A DNA stretch of 64,000 bases from Phycisphaerae bacterium (GCA_002717655.1 PBAY01000021.1:1-64000), one strand, 5' to 3'; positions 53,605 to 62,698 are shown, numbered from the stretch's first letter. Translations and numbers: made by a program. The notes: generated from the letters alone by a model not told the origin.

Positions 53605-53829
53605 TCAGGTGTCTGCTGTGGCTTGAAGCATTTGTTGCCGGACCATCGCCACATCGAACCAGTCCAGTGGAACTCGCTCATCAGCAGCGAATTCGGAGAC
53701 GTATTCAATGAGGCTTGCCTCATCACCAGCTGACCACTGGAAGGTCCATTGGGATCGGCCCTTGTAGAGCGTGATCCGGAAGGATTCGGGTTCATGCGTT
53801 GGCGGAGGAAGTTCTGAGTCGTAGGTCAT
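53605..53829 (-). CDS. Small hypothetical protein
   Basis: 74 residues, with ATG at 53829 preceded by an AGG; a start at 53850 would give 81 residues. It has a plausible fold-like pattern: I-T-L-Y-K-G-R-S-Q-W-T-F-Q-W followed by D-E-A-S-L-I-E-Y-V-S-E-F and a final helix D-W-F-D-V-A-M-V-R-Q-Q-M. No family recognised. It is upstream of xer on the same strand, 90 nt away. Confidence 0.55.
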   Translation of the reverse strand: MTYDSELPPPTHEPESFRITLYKGRSQWTFQWSAGDEASLIEYVSEFAADERVPLDWFDVAMVRQQMLQATADT

Positions 53830-53863
53830 GCCTGGGCCTCGTGAGCCCATTCAGAGTCTGGAC

Positions 53864-54622
53864 TCAGTATTCATTCAATGCAGCCAACCGTTCGTGCTCA
53901 TTGCGAAGGAGCTTCGCGAGGAGCTGGTGGGCCACGAATTTCGTGTACAGATCCATCTTCACCAGGTAGATGTCAGAGCCGTAGGCCGAGTCAGGGTGTG
54001 TTCGCCCAGTGGCGAACAGTGCCAACGCTTCAAGCGTGGCATGATCCGAAGCATCAAAGATGCCGGCGGCCTGTGCAGCGGCGGTGGGGCCCGCCCTGGA
54101 AGTTTCGTTGGATTGATCGGAGAGCGAGGCCGTCCGTGGACTGCTCAGACGATCGTGAGTATTGAATAGTTGCAGGGCGAGCCCCAACGTCGGGGGCTTG
54201 TAGGGATCCCATGCCGTGACATTGCCCACGATCAGACCGTCAACACCCAGTGTCTCCATGAGCTTGCGTGCATCCTCTGGAGAAGTGACGGCTCGCATGC
54301 GTAGACGGTGCATGACGGCCAGCGTTCGAGTGACGGGGATCGTGTTGATGCCGTTGACTTGCTGGAGTTCCTCGGTCAAGGCATCGCTGATCTGAATCGT
54401 ATCGGCAGCTGAAGTGCCTGATTCATTGACCAGTGGTGCCACGGCCCACAGGGCTGTCCATTGATAAGGTGCAGCTAAACGGTTGGGCTGGCTGAGCTTA
54501 TGACTTTCGGCACAGCTGGCAAGCCCCAGATGGCAGAGGATCAAGGCCGCAGCCAGGATCCAGCGGGGTCCTTCGACGCTCCAATGGCGTCGAGATGGCG
54601 AGATGGACTGTGCACTTGTCAT
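53864..54622 (-). CDS. Lipoprotein with CsgG/LpoB-like domain
   Basis: 252 residues. Signal peptide with lipobox G-L-A-S-C37. The mature part includes A-V-A-P-L-V-N-E-S-G near residue 60 and G-V-D-G-L-I-V-G-N-V-T-A-W near residue 127, the N-terminal and central signatures of the CsgG/LpoB/TolB-N-like family. It likely sits in the outer membrane. The leader has tandem hairpins (54637-54675) and an AGGA before the start. It is divergent from the tRNA-Lys/SNF2 unit. Confidence 0.7.
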   Translation of the reverse strand: MTSAQSISPSRRHWSVEGPRWILAAALILCHLGLASCAESHKLSQPNRLAAPYQWTALWAVAPLVNESGTSAADTIQISDALTEELQQVNGINTIPVTRTLAVMHRLRMRAVTSPEDARKLMETLGVDGLIVGNVTAWDPYKPPTLGLALQLFNTHDRLSSPRTASLSDQSNETSRAGPTAAAQAAGIFDASDHATLEALALFATGRTHPDSAYGSDIYLVKMDLYTKFVAHQLLAKLLRNEHERLAALNEY

Positions 54623-54636
54623 GGCGTCCTGCCCTG

Positions 54637-54675
54637 TGGTGGGCTCCGCCCACCAGTCGCCCGCATCCGTGCGGG
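54637..54675 (-). promoter_or_regulatory. Tandem hairpins in 5' leader of 53864-54622 lipoprotein gene
   Basis: TGGTGGGC/GCCCACCA (54637-54655, 3-nt loop) and CCCGCA/TGCGGG (54660-54675) are perfect stems 4 nt apart. On the minus strand they end 14 nt before the start codon, right before the AGGA. They could hold the ribosome site. Confidence 0.45.
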
Positions 54676-54933
54676 ATCCCCTGAAACCAAAAAACCGGCT
54701 TCAAGGGCCCGAAAATGGCCATTTGGGTCATCTCCGGCCTCTCTTGATCGACCATGAAGGCCAAGGTCGGACAATTATTCTCGGAACTCTGTTTCGGACC
54801 CTCTCAGGCCCGTATCTACAGTGATTGGAACCAGCTCGATCCAAATTCCGGCAGGCCACCAGCCTACAGTTCAGTTGCATTAGCAGGCTGTCCACATCTT
54901 GTGCCATTCTGAGGGGTCTGCAGGGGATTCCTT

Positions 54934-54939
54934 TACAAT
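54934..54939 (+). promoter_or_regulatory. -10 element of tRNA-Lys
   Basis: TACAAT (5/6) lies 11 nt upstream of the tRNA 5' end. No consensus -35 is found at 16-18 nt. Confidence 0.5.
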
Positions 54940-54950
54940 ACGTCGTTCTC

Positions 54951-55023
54951 GATCGCGTAGCTCAGTTGGTAGAGCAACCGCCTTTTAAGCGGTAGGTCCT
55001 GGGTTCGAGCCCCAGCGCGATCA
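54951..55023 (+). tRNA. tRNA-Lys (anticodon UUU)
   Basis: Full cloverleaf: acceptor stem GATCGCG/CGCGATC, D stem GCTC/GAGC, anticodon stem ACCGC/GCGGT with loop CTTTTAA (anticodon TTT), T stem CTGGG/CCCAG with TTCGAGC, discriminator A at 55023. The 3' CCA is not encoded. It is followed after 49 nt by the SNF2 gene. Confidence 0.98.
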
Positions 55024-55072
55024 CTAGTTTTTTGCCATCAATCGATGGCTACCTGTCGGAGGGGTGTTGGAA

Positions 55073-58000
55073 GTGCTGCATGCGAATTGGAGCGATGGCC
55101 GCCTTGTCGTATGGGCTGAATCGATTCGTCGCTTCCTCCTCCTTTCCGATTCTCAGGCCAACCCGTTGGCACCAGCTTCGGAAACGGTGACTGAGCACCC
55201 CTTCGCAACGCCTCCAGATGAACTCAGAGAATTGCTTGAAGAGCAGATTCCAGCGGTCAGGAATCTGCTTGGTGAAGAGACTTCTCTTGTGATCACACTC
55301 CCGCGGGATCTTCTGGGTCCCTGGCCCAGCGATCCACTGGCCAATCTTGTTGGTGGTGTCGAGACGGGAGAAGGTTCTTCACTCGGTGAGTTCACCGTTC
55401 CCGGCATTGCAGTTGATGCGGCGCACATTGCCTCGTTCATTCTCGCCATCTGGCGTGTCGACCGGAAGAAGCGACTGGAGCTGGGTGCAAGTCTCGACTG
55501 GTGGCGTGCAGTAAGTCTGTTCGTTCTGGATCTTCTTGCCGACCAACGATTCATTCCTTCGATGAAGCAGGATGATCGAGCGATGCTTCATGCTTCATGG
55601 AGACCGTGGTTGCATGATGAAGAAGTTTGCCGTCGACTGTCGGCGGTCCTCGCTTCAATGCCTCCGTTGATGCGTGCAGTTCAGGACGGTATTGGTGAAG
55701 CGGCATGGCCTCGACTCGAGTCTGCGTTGGCAGGTATGGTTGACGGCGCCATCCGACGATTGCTCATTGCCGATGATTTCCCTGAAGCAGTGGAAGATCG
55801 TGATCCTTCGGATCCACACGTCGCCTGGTTGTCGGCTTTGCTCGACAGTGGCAACAGGATCAATCAGGATGGTGAAGCAGGTCGCGCCCTGTTCCGTGAT
55901 GTTCGCCGCTGGATCGGTCGTCTTGATGATGTCGGTGCCGACCTCGAGTACCGACTGTGGTTGAATCTGACTTCGCCACCGGGTGGCGCCACGGAACCAT
56001 GGCGACTGGATCTGGGACTGCACTCCAGTGGAGATCCGATGCAGCGGTTGACCGCAGAGGATGTGTGGACCCAGTCACCGGAATCTCTCGGGAGCTTGGG
56101 TGATGGTTCTGCTGAACCGCAGGATATTCTGGTCACGGAACTGGGACGCGCAGCCAGACTGTACCCCGTACTTGAGCCGCTGCTCACCGAGGCCACGCCG
56201 GCTGGTGTCGATCTTGATACCGCCAAGGCGGCTCAGTTCCTCTCCGAATTCAAGCCATTGCTCGAAGAAGCGGGTTTCATCATCAGTGCGCCCGCCTGGT
56301 GGGGTACCAGTGATGGCACCCTTGGACTTCGTCTTTCGGTGGATGCAGAGGATCTCGATACGGCCTCTGAGCACGAACTTTCTCTGGCAGGCTTGAACAC
56401 GATGGTCGCCTATCGTTGGCAGGTAGCTGTTGGCGACCAACCTATTTCACTTGAGGAACTGCGACGTCTCAGCATGCAGAAACTTCCGCTTGTACAGGTG
56501 CAGGGGAAGTGGGTTGAGATTGATCAGGCCCAGGTCAGTCGTGCGATGACCTTCCTTGAGCGATCCGAATCAGGTGGTCAGGAGATGCGTCTCATCGAGG
56601 CGCTCCGGATGGCTTCCGGCGGCGAAGACGAAGAAACAGGTCTGGCGATCACCGGACTCGAGTCGACCGGATGGGTGTCGGATCTGCTTGGCACCAGCAA
56701 TGGCAGCTGGATGGACGGCGTAACACAGCCTGAACGATTTGAAGGTGAGCTGCGACCGTATCAGCTTCGCGGTCTTGCCTGGCTTTCGTTCCTCGATCGT
56801 CTCGGTCTGGGTGGCTGTCTTGCGGATGACATGGGCCTTGGCAAGACGGTGCAGTTGATTGTTCTGCTTCAATGGGAGCGCATTCGTGCAGAAAAGGCGG
56901 GGCAGAAACTGGCACCCACTCTTCTGGTCGTACCAACTTCAGTGACGGGAAACTGGGAAAGAGAACTCGGACGATTTGCTCCTGAACTAGAGGTCTACAT
57001 TCATCATGGTCCGGGTCGTCCTGTCGGTGATGAGTTCGCCGAGGCCATCAAGAATGCTGATGTAGTCATCACGACCTATGCACTGGTCAGTCGTGATCAG
57101 GAAACACTGCAGAACGTGCTCTGGCATCGAGTCGTTCTCGACGAGGCCCAGTACATCAAGAATCCGCCGACCAAGCAGACTGCTGCGATTCGAAGTCTGG
57201 AAACCAATCGACGGATCGCCTTGACCGGTACGCCGGTTGAGAACAGGCTGACCGAGCTGTGGTCGATCATGGAATTCTGCAACCCGGGCTACCTGGGTGA
57301 AGCGCCGGAATTCCGTCGACGTTTTGCTCGTCCGATTGAACGTCATCGTGACAGCCGTCAGGCTGATCAGTTGAAACGACTCATTCAACCATTCGTACTT
57401 CGCCGACTGAAGACCGATCGCAATGTGATCAGCGATCTTCCGGATTGTGTCGAGACCCGTGAGTTCGCCACGTTGTCTCCTGAGCAGGCCAAGCTCTACG
57501 AGCAGGTTGTCGATGGCATGATTGGTCGTGTTGATCGCAGTGACGGTATTCAACGACGCGGGTTGATTCTCGCGATGCTTGGCAAGCTCAAGCAGATCTG
57601 TGATCATCCGGCGCTGGCTGAAAGTGGTGATGATCTGGCTCATCTGGTCCGTCCAGATGGTTCGGATCTGCACAGTCTGTCCTCGCGTTCCGGCAAGGCG
57701 ACACGCTTGATGACGCTGCTGGAAGAGGTGCTTGCTGCAGGTGAACGTGCACTGGTCTTCACGCAGTATCGACGAATGGGCAAGCTTTTGACCGCCATGA
57801 TCGGTCATGATCTGGATACTCAGTCGCTGTTCCTGCATGGCGGTACACCCGTGGCCAAGCGACAGCAGATGATTGATGGATTTCAGGCGGATGCCTGCGA
57901 TACACCGGTATTCGTTCTTTCACTGAAGGCTGGCGGACTCGGTCTCAATCTCACCGCTGCCAATCATGTCTTCCATTTCGATCGCTGGTGGAATCCGGCG

Positions 58001-58237
58001 GTTGAGCGTCAGGCGACCGACCGTGCGTTCCGCATCGGGCAGAGTCGAACCGTGCATGTGCACAAGTTCGTCTGCCTTGGAACCCTCGAGGAACGTATTG
58101 ATCAGATGATTCAGGAGAAAACAGCACTGGCTGAGAACATCATTGGATCCGGTGATGACTGGCTTACGGAGTTGAGTACTGGCCAGCTTCGTGAGGTACT
58201 CATGCTCCGAGCGGATGCAATGGAGGTCGAGGCATGA
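55073..58237 (+). CDS. SNF2-family helicase/ATPase with bacterial SNF2-associated N-terminus
   Basis: 1054 residues. The N-terminal half (to ~540) includes an SNF2-associated domain with L-R-R-L-S-M-Q-K-L-P-L-V-Q-V-Q-G-K-W-V. The helicase core has Walker A D-D-M-G-L-G-K-T (Lys591), D-E-A-Q box near 690, and G-L-G-L-N-L-T and D-R-A-F-R-I-G-Q-S-R near 955-1000. It is a DNA translocase (HepA/SNF2). GTG at 55073 is preferred because GGAGGGG (55058-55064) lies 8 nt upstream; GTG 55064 overlaps this sequence. The next gene overlaps by 4 nt. Confidence 0.93.
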   Translation: MLHANWSDGRLVVWAESIRRFLLLSDSQANPLAPASETVTEHPFATPPDELRELLEEQIPAVRNLLGEETSLVITLPRDLLGPWPSDPLANLVGGVETGEGSSLGEFTVPGIAVDAAHIASFILAIWRVDRKKRLELGASLDWWRAVSLFVLDLLADQRFIPSMKQDDRAMLHASWRPWLHDEEVCRRLSAVLASMPPLMRAVQDGIGEAAWPRLESALAGMVDGAIRRLLIADDFPEAVEDRDPSDPHVAWLSALLDSGNRINQDGEAGRALFRDVRRWIGRLDDVGADLEYRLWLNLTSPPGGATEPWRLDLGLHSSGDPMQRLTAEDVWTQSPESLGSLGDGSAEPQDILVTELGRAARLYPVLEPLLTEATPAGVDLDTAKAAQFLSEFKPLLEEAGFIISAPAWWGTSDGTLGLRLSVDAEDLDTASEHELSLAGLNTMVAYRWQVAVGDQPISLEELRRLSMQKLPLVQVQGKWVEIDQAQVSRAMTFLERSESGGQEMRLIEALRMASGGEDEETGLAITGLESTGWVSDLLGTSNGSWMDGVTQPERFEGELRPYQLRGLAWLSFLDRLGLGGCLADDMGLGKTVQLIVLLQWERIRAEKAGQKLAPTLLVVPTSVTGNWERELGRFAPELEVYIHHGPGRPVGDEFAEAIKNADVVITTYALVSRDQETLQNVLWHRVVLDEAQYIKNPPTKQTAAIRSLETNRRIALTGTPVENRLTELWSIMEFCNPGYLGEAPEFRRRFARPIERHRDSRQADQLKRLIQPFVLRRLKTDRNVISDLPDCVETREFATLSPEQAKLYEQVVDGMIGRVDRSDGIQRRGLILAMLGKLKQICDHPALAESGDDLAHLVRPDGSDLHSLSSRSGKATRLMTLLEEVLAAGERALVFTQYRRMGKLLTAMIGHDLDTQSLFLHGGTPVAKRQQMIDGFQADACDTPVFVLSLKAGGLGLNLTAANHVFHFDRWWNPAVERQATDRAFRIGQSRTVHVHKFVCLGTLEERIDQMIQEKTALAENIIGSGDDWLTELSTGQLREVLMLRADAMEVEA

Positions 58238-59127
58238 GCCGAACGAGAATGGAATTGCCAACACCCAAAAGAAAAGTCGAGCGAACCTCGAAGTTCGAAT
58301 CCGAGGTTTCCGAACTGGAACAACTTCCAGTGGCGGGAACCTGGTTGAAACAGCTTCGTGAGATCTTCTCTCAGGAAGTCATGACACGTGGTCTGGAAGC
58401 AGCTCAGGCCGGCAAGGTCAGACGAGTGGACTTCAAGGCCGGCAGCATCTCTGCTCAGGTTCGTGCAGAGGTCGGTGATACGAGGCGCATGACCATCCAT
58501 GCCGAGTTGATTCCTGATCGTTCATGGGACCGCGTTGTCGAGGCCATGTCAGGTGAAGCGATCTATGCGGCCTGTCTTCTTGAACGTCAGCTGCCACCTG
58601 ATCTTGAGCAGTTGTTCGTCAGTCAAGGGGTGCCTCTGATACCTGCTGAAACAGACAGTCTGGATATCCAGTGGGATGGCGACGGGCATCCCGAACTCTG
58701 GCGTGCCGCTGCGTTGGGCTGGCTTGTCGCGCAGAAGCTGGCTGCTGATCCGCTCATGATTCTGGAGTTCCGCGGTCAGTTGGTCCCCGCTTTGTCGGAT
58801 CGACTTCGGCAGCAGCGAACGCTCATGACCAGAGGTGGCGCGACGGCTCATCCTGATCCGCCGCTTGCTGCGGACATTCTGACGGGTGCGGCCTTGAACG
58901 AGTGTGCTGATCGTTTCTGGAGATTGGGGGCGGACTTCGATGAAGCGCGGCGGCCTGCCGTTCTGGAACACATTCCCCATGCCTTGCTGCGTCGTCTGGG
59001 ACCCAGCACGATGGAATCAGGCAAATTTCCCTTGTCAGGTCTGCTCGCCACCATCTATGACACAGTGGCTGATCATGCTCGGTCGTTGCAGGAGGGTCCG
59101 TCCGAGGATCCTCCCTCGGAGTCCTGA
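58234..59127 (+). CDS. SNF2-partner protein with degenerate SWIM region
   Basis: 297 residues. It occupies the usual place of the SWIM zinc-finger partner after SNF2 genes and keeps the flanking family sequence: W-L-K-Q-L-R-E-I-F, then R-G-L-E-A-A-Q-A-G-K-V, and L-A-A-D-P-L-M-I-L-E-F-R-G. The expected C-x-C-x-n-C-x-H cluster is missing: near residues 143-158 the segment reads L-D-I-Q-W-D-G-D-G-H-P-E-L-W-R. It starts at 58234, overlapping the helicase stop by 4 nt. Zinc binding looks lost; the protein may still act as a helicase partner. Confidence 0.75.
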   Translation: MSRTRMELPTPKRKVERTSKFESEVSELEQLPVAGTWLKQLREIFSQEVMTRGLEAAQAGKVRRVDFKAGSISAQVRAEVGDTRRMTIHAELIPDRSWDRVVEAMSGEAIYAACLLERQLPPDLEQLFVSQGVPLIPAETDSLDIQWDGDGHPELWRAAALGWLVAQKLAADPLMILEFRGQLVPALSDRLRQQRTLMTRGGATAHPDPPLAADILTGAALNECADRFWRLGADFDEARRPAVLEHIPHALLRRLGPSTMESGKFPLSGLLATIYDTVADHARSLQEGPSEDPPSES

Positions 59128-59157
59128 CACCAGACTCTCCATCTATTCTCAAAAAGA

Positions 59158-59189
59158 ACGACGCGTCCCCGGAACCGGGAACGCGTCGT
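59158..59189 (-). terminator. Terminator of the rpsP-trmD-rplS transcript
   Basis: ACGACGCGT (59158-59166) pairs with ACGCGTCGT (59181-59189), with an inner CCC/GGG pairing. On the minus strand TTCTTTTTGAG follows. It may also serve the SNF2 partner transcript on the other strand. Confidence 0.75.
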
Positions 59190-59211
59190 GTCGTTGCATT
59201 GGATTGGCGGA

Positions 59212-59589
59212 TCAGCTGAAGTGCTTGAGTCCACGACGCTGATCGCGGAGTCGCCGTGACTTGCCTACACGGTTGCGCAGGAAGTAGAGCTTGGCTCGGC
59301 GTGCATCACCACGACGGACGACTTCGATCTTCGCGATACGTGGTGAATGGACGGGGAACACCCGTTCCACACCTTCATTCGCGACGATTCGTCGAACAGT
59401 CATGGTCCGGTTGATGCCGCGCCCCTTCTCAGCGATGACCACGCCCTGGAAAACCTGAATACGCTCTTTTTCGCCTTCGATGATGCGCACGTGTACGTCG
59501 ATGGTGTCGCCGACGGTATGGGTGGACATGTCTTCAGACGACTTGAGCTGGTCCTGTGTGACGGATTCAATCAGTTCATGTCGGTTCAT
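59212..59589 (-). CDS. rplS: Ribosomal protein bL19
   Basis: 125 residues. The start is ATG at 59589 ([12 protein letters not shown]); the longer frame to 59670 would begin inside the trmD-rplS spacer. Landmarks are [18 protein letters not shown] and [20 protein letters not shown]. It is a large-subunit protein at the 30S-50S interface. It is last in the rpsP-trmD-rplS order. Confidence 0.96.
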   Translation of the reverse strand: MNRHELIESVTQDQLKSSEDMSTHTVGDTIDVHVRIIEGEKERIQVFQGVVIAEKGRGINRTMTVRRIVANEGVERVFPVHSPRIAKIEVVRRGDARRAKLYFLRNRVGKSRRLRDQRRGLKHFS

Positions 59590-59675
59590 CTCATCTTCTC
59601 CAGGCCTCATGTTCTTTCGAGGCTTGATGCGACTTGGGTCGTGCGCTCGATCGGGCAGCCCAGGGGTCATTGGTT

Positions 59676-60371
59676 CTATTCAAGCAGGTCAGGTCGGCGG
59701 TCCCTGGTTCGCTCTTCACTCTTGGCTCGTCGCCAGGCATCCACCGCACCGTGGTCTCCACTGATCAGGACTTCGGGAACTTCGCGATCCTGCCAGACCC
59801 GCGGTCGGGTGTAGTGAGGAACGTCCAGCATTCGATGGCCTTGATCGTCGTGAATCGTGAAGGAGTCTTCCTGAGCCGAATCATCGTGCCCGAGGGCACC
59901 GGGAATCAGTCGAGTGACAGCGTCTGCAAGTGTCAGGGCGGGTAGTTCACCGCCACTGAGGACGTAATCACCGATACTGATTTCCCGTGGATTGAGTTCC
60001 TCAATGACTCGTTCATCGATGCCCTCGTAGCGTCCTGCGATCAGCAGGATTCTGGGCAGTGATGCGAGTTCCTCCACGGTTGCCTGGTCGAGTCTCCTTC
60101 CTTGTGGCGAGAGCAGGATTCGCTCCGCCGGTTGTTCGTTCATTTTCTCGACGGCCAGTACTGCATCGTGCAGTGGTTGACACGTCATCACCATTCCAGG
60201 TCCGCCTCCAAATGGTCGGTCATCCACCCGGTTGTGTCGGTCGGTAGTCCAGTTCCGGATGTCGTGAACGTGGTACGACACGACTCCGCTCTGAGCTGCC
60301 CGTCCCGGAATGCTGGTCGCGAGAACGCTTTCAACCATTTCGGGAAACAGGGTGAGGATGTCAAACCGCAT
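59676..60371 (-). CDS. trmD: tRNA (guanine-37-N1)-methyltransferase TrmD
   Basis: 231 residues. Start ATG at 60371 ([12 protein letters not shown]), six residues inside the longest frame. It has P-F-G-G-G-P-G-M-V, the SAM knot [13 protein letters not shown] and [11 protein letters not shown]. It methylates G37 next to the anticodon. Family length is about 240 residues. No purine-rich Shine-Dalgarno sequence is seen upstream. Confidence 0.96.
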   Translation of the reverse strand: MRFDILTLFPEMVESVLATSIPGRAAQSGVVSYHVHDIRNWTTDRHNRVDDRPFGGGPGMVMTCQPLHDAVLAVEKMNEQPAERILLSPQGRRLDQATVEELASLPRILLIAGRYEGIDERVIEELNPREISIGDYVLSGGELPALTLADAVTRLIPGALGHDDSAQEDSFTIHDDQGHRMLDVPHYTRPRVWQDREVPEVLISGDHGAVDAWRRAKSEERTRDRRPDLLE

Positions 60372-60389
60372 GACGGAGGACCCGTTCAA

Positions 60390-60665
60390 TCACGCGGTAC
60401 CAGCGGTCTTCTTGCCCGGAGTGGGATCGATACCGCTGCGCTTCAGAAGCGAACGTGCCGTGTCACTTGGCTGGGCGCCGACGCTCAGCCAGTATTCGAT
60501 GCGCTCGTTCTTCAACGAAAGTTGCTTGTCTTCAGGTGCAACGGGATCGTACCAACCGAGTTCTTCGATGACTCGGCCGTCCCGGGGTGCACGCTTGTCC
60601 ATTGCATTGAGTCGGTAGAAAGGGCGATGTCGCCGTCCCATCCGCTTGAGTCGCAGTACGACCAT
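60390..60665 (-). CDS. rpsP: Ribosomal protein bS16
   Basis: 91 residues. Start ATG at 60665 (MVVLRLKRMGRRHRPFYRL) with GGAGG upstream; the longer frame to 60938 is not supported. The downstream G-W-Y-D-P motif is present. It is an essential small-subunit protein. It begins the unit rpsP-trmD-rplS; the promoter at 60802-60830 lies 137 nt upstream. Confidence 0.96.
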   Translation of the reverse strand: MVVLRLKRMGRRHRPFYRLNAMDKRAPRDGRVIEELGWYDPVAPEDKQLSLKNERIEYWLSVGAQPSDTARSLLKRSGIDPTPGKKTAGTA

Positions 60666-60779
60666 GAGGCTCCTCCTGTCTTGGCACGCGATTCGGTACG
60701 TTGCCGACTCCTGTCGACTGGAAACGTCCGGCTCTCCCGTGAACCGCCCGGAGCCATCCGGCGGACGTGGGGGAGAAGC

Positions 60780-60795
60780 TTCGCCGCGTGGCGAA
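60780..60795 (-). other. Hairpin in rpsP leader
   Basis: TTCGCC (60780-60785) pairs with GGCGAA (60790-60795) around a 4-nt loop, just downstream of the promoter. Further weaker pairing (GGCTC/GAGCC) follows toward the start, so the leader is structured. Confidence 0.4.
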
Positions 60796-60801
60796 TCGCA
60801 A

Positions 60802-60830
60802 ATTGTAGTGGAGATCGCAACCAGATCCAA
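60802..60830 (-). promoter_or_regulatory. Sigma-70-type promoter of rpsP-trmD-rplS
   Basis: On the minus strand TTGGAT (-35, 4/6) is followed by a 17-nt spacer and TACAAT (-10, 5/6). It is the best promoter match in the window. Confidence 0.7.
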
Positions 60831-60858
60831 GGGCCGGGATGGGCATTTCAGGGAGGCT

Positions 60859-61539
60859 TCAGCCTCCAAACAGGCTGCTGACGAAGTTGGCATAGCGGTT
60901 AGCCATGACCATGGTCCACTGAAATGCTCCATCCGCAATCCCGCCGATAAAGATCATCATGAAGATGAACAGGCCGGCAAACTGGGCCTGAGGGTGGCGG
61001 TAAAGCTCACGGATCTTCCAGGAACAACTGGCCAGAATGCGGGATCCGTCCAGCGGGGGTACCGGGATCAGATTGAGCAGGCAGAGAACAAGATTGAGCC
61101 ATCCACCTATCAAGAGGAACAGCATGGCCTGCTGTTGCCAGGTCGGATCCAGTTCCGCGGTGGTCGGTGGCGTGTAGTTGCCTTGCCAGATGCCCAGGGC
61201 GGTGAGGCAGGCGAAGGCGAGCAAGATATTCATCGCGGGCCCTGCGACGGCAACGATGGCATCGCCCCAGCGGCGATGTCGGAACCGCGAGGGATTCACG
61301 GGCATCATGCCCCAGGCAATTCCGATGATGGCAAACACCACGAGTGACATGGTTCCCATGTGCACGATTGGGTTGGCGGTCATTCGTCCCAGTTCACGGG
61401 GAGTCATGTCGCCTTCCCAGATGGCCGCCCAACCATGGGCCAGTTCATGAAGGGTGATGGACAGCAGAACCCAGAAAATCCAGGACAACAGGAAGATCGG
61501 CCCGCCTGAATCAAATGCGTTGTGAACCCACCAGCCCAT
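60859..61539 (-). CDS. M50-family site-2-protease-like membrane protein
   Basis: 226 residues with about six helices. The zinc site H31-E-L-A-H35 lies in the second helix region, and N-L-I-P-V-P-P-L-D-G near residue 160 is the second metal motif. It is an integral membrane metalloprotease of the short SREBP/rhomboid-independent type. Its substrate is unknown. It lies between hpnH and the rpsP promoter. Confidence 0.88.
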   Translation of the reverse strand: MGWWVHNAFDSGGPIFLLSWIFWVLLSITLHELAHGWAAIWEGDMTPRELGRMTANPIVHMGTMSLVVFAIIGIAWGMMPVNPSRFRHRRWGDAIVAVAGPAMNILLAFACLTALGIWQGNYTPPTTAELDPTWQQQAMLFLLIGGWLNLVLCLLNLIPVPPLDGSRILASCSWKIRELYRHPQAQFAGLFIFMMIFIGGIADGAFQWTMVMANRYANFVSSLFGG

Positions 61540-61558
61540 CAGTACCGCTCATGCTTGT

Positions 61559-62698
61559 TCATGCGGCGCCGGCTCGTTCACCCGACTTCAGATCGATGCC
61601 CAGTTGAACAAGATGGGCTTCGGGCCCATGAGGCTTGCCTTCTTCTTCCTTGAGCCGTTGCTTGGCAGCAGGGTTGGCGTACTTGTTGAAGATCATGGCT
61701 TTGACCGTTCCCCAAATGCCACCGAAGCTTGAGAAGGTGTGGTCTACCGCAGTTGCTTCGTATCCGGAATGGACCATGCAGTCGCGACACTTGGGATTGC
61801 CTGATTCAAAGCCGTAATTCGACCAGTCGACCTCATCCAGAAGCTGCTGGAAAGTATCGGTATAGCCTTCCTGCAGCAGATAGCAGGGCCGCTGCCAGCC
61901 GAAGATGTTGTAGGTGGGATTGCCCCAGGGGGTGCAGTCGTATTCGCGTGTACCCATAAGGAAATCAAGGAACAATGGCGATTGATTGAATTTCCATCGC
62001 TTCTTTCGGTTCGAAAGGATCATCTCGAACAGGTTGTTTGTTTCCTTGCGATGCAGGAAGTTCGCTTGATCGGGAGCCTTGTCATAGGCATATCCAGGGC
62101 TGAGCATCATGCCTTCGACACCGACATCCATCATGATGTCGAAGAATTCACGAACGGCATTGGGGTCGGTTCCTTCGAACAGCGTGGTGTTCGTTGTCAC
62201 ACGGTATCCGCGTTCAACCGCCGACTTGATTCCTTCAAGCGCCTTGTCGTAGGTCCCGTCGCGACACACGGCAAAGTCGTGTTCATTGCGTCGGCCGTCC
62301 AGATGGACGGAGAAGGTCAGGTACTTGGATGGTTTGAACATTCCATCATCAAGCGCCTTCTTCAGAAGGATGGCATTCGTGCAGAGATAGATGTACTTGC
62401 GTCGTTTGACGAGTTCCTCAACCAGTTCCGTGATATGCGGATAGAGCAGTGGTTCACCACCCGGAATCGAAACCATCGGTGCGCCACACTCATCAACGGC
62501 CTTGAGCGCATCTTCCAGTGGCATGTCGCGCTTCAGGATGTGGGCGGGGTATTGAATCTTGCCACAGCCGGCACAGGCGAGATTGCAGCGGAAGAGTGGC
62601 TCGAGCATCAGCACCAGTGGATATCGCTTGCGACGCAGAATCTTCTGCTTCAGCACGTAGCTGGCTACGGTCCACATTTGTGAGATCGGGACGCCCAC
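61559..62698 (-). CDS. hpnH: Adenosyl-hopene transferase HpnH (radical SAM)
   Basis: 379 residues. The radical-SAM cluster motif is C38-x3-C42-x2-C45 in F-R-C-N-L-A-C-A-G-C. Other family features are R-R-K-R-Y-P-L-V-L-M-L-E-P-L and I-P-G-G-E-P-L-L. HpnH joins 5'-deoxyadenosine to hopene, giving adenosylhopane, the first step in C35 hopanoids. The start is GTG at 62698, since V/M-G-V-P-I-S-Q-M-W matches the family start and AGGAG lies 5 nt upstream; a TTG at 62716 is rejected. It works downstream of squalene-hopene cyclase at 4125. Confidence 0.95.
   Translation of the reverse strand: MGVPISQMWTVASYVLKQKILRRKRYPLVLMLEPLFRCNLACAGCGKIQYPAHILKRDMPLEDALKAVDECGAPMVSIPGGEPLLYPHITELVEELVKRRKYIYLCTNAILLKKALDDGMFKPSKYLTFSVHLDGRRNEHDFAVCRDGTYDKALEGIKSAVERGYRVTTNTTLFEGTDPNAVREFFDIMMDVGVEGMMLSPGYAYDKAPDQANFLHRKETNNLFEMILSNRKKRWKFNQSPLFLDFLMGTREYDCTPWGNPTYNIFGWQRPCYLLQEGYTDTFQQLLDEVDWSNYGFESGNPKCRDCMVHSGYEATAVDHTFSSFGGIWGTVKAMIFNKYANPAAKQRLKEEEGKPHGPEAHLVQLGIDLKSGERAGAA

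Larger units (their letters stand above)
54623..54950. other. Intergenic region between lipoprotein gene and tRNA-Lys
   Basis: A 328-nt spacer. It holds the tandem hairpins of the lipoprotein leader (54637-54655 and 54660-54675), a poly-A/T tract (CCAAAAAACC near 54690) and, at the far end, the -10 of the tRNA gene. No coding frame with family features. Confidence 0.6.
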
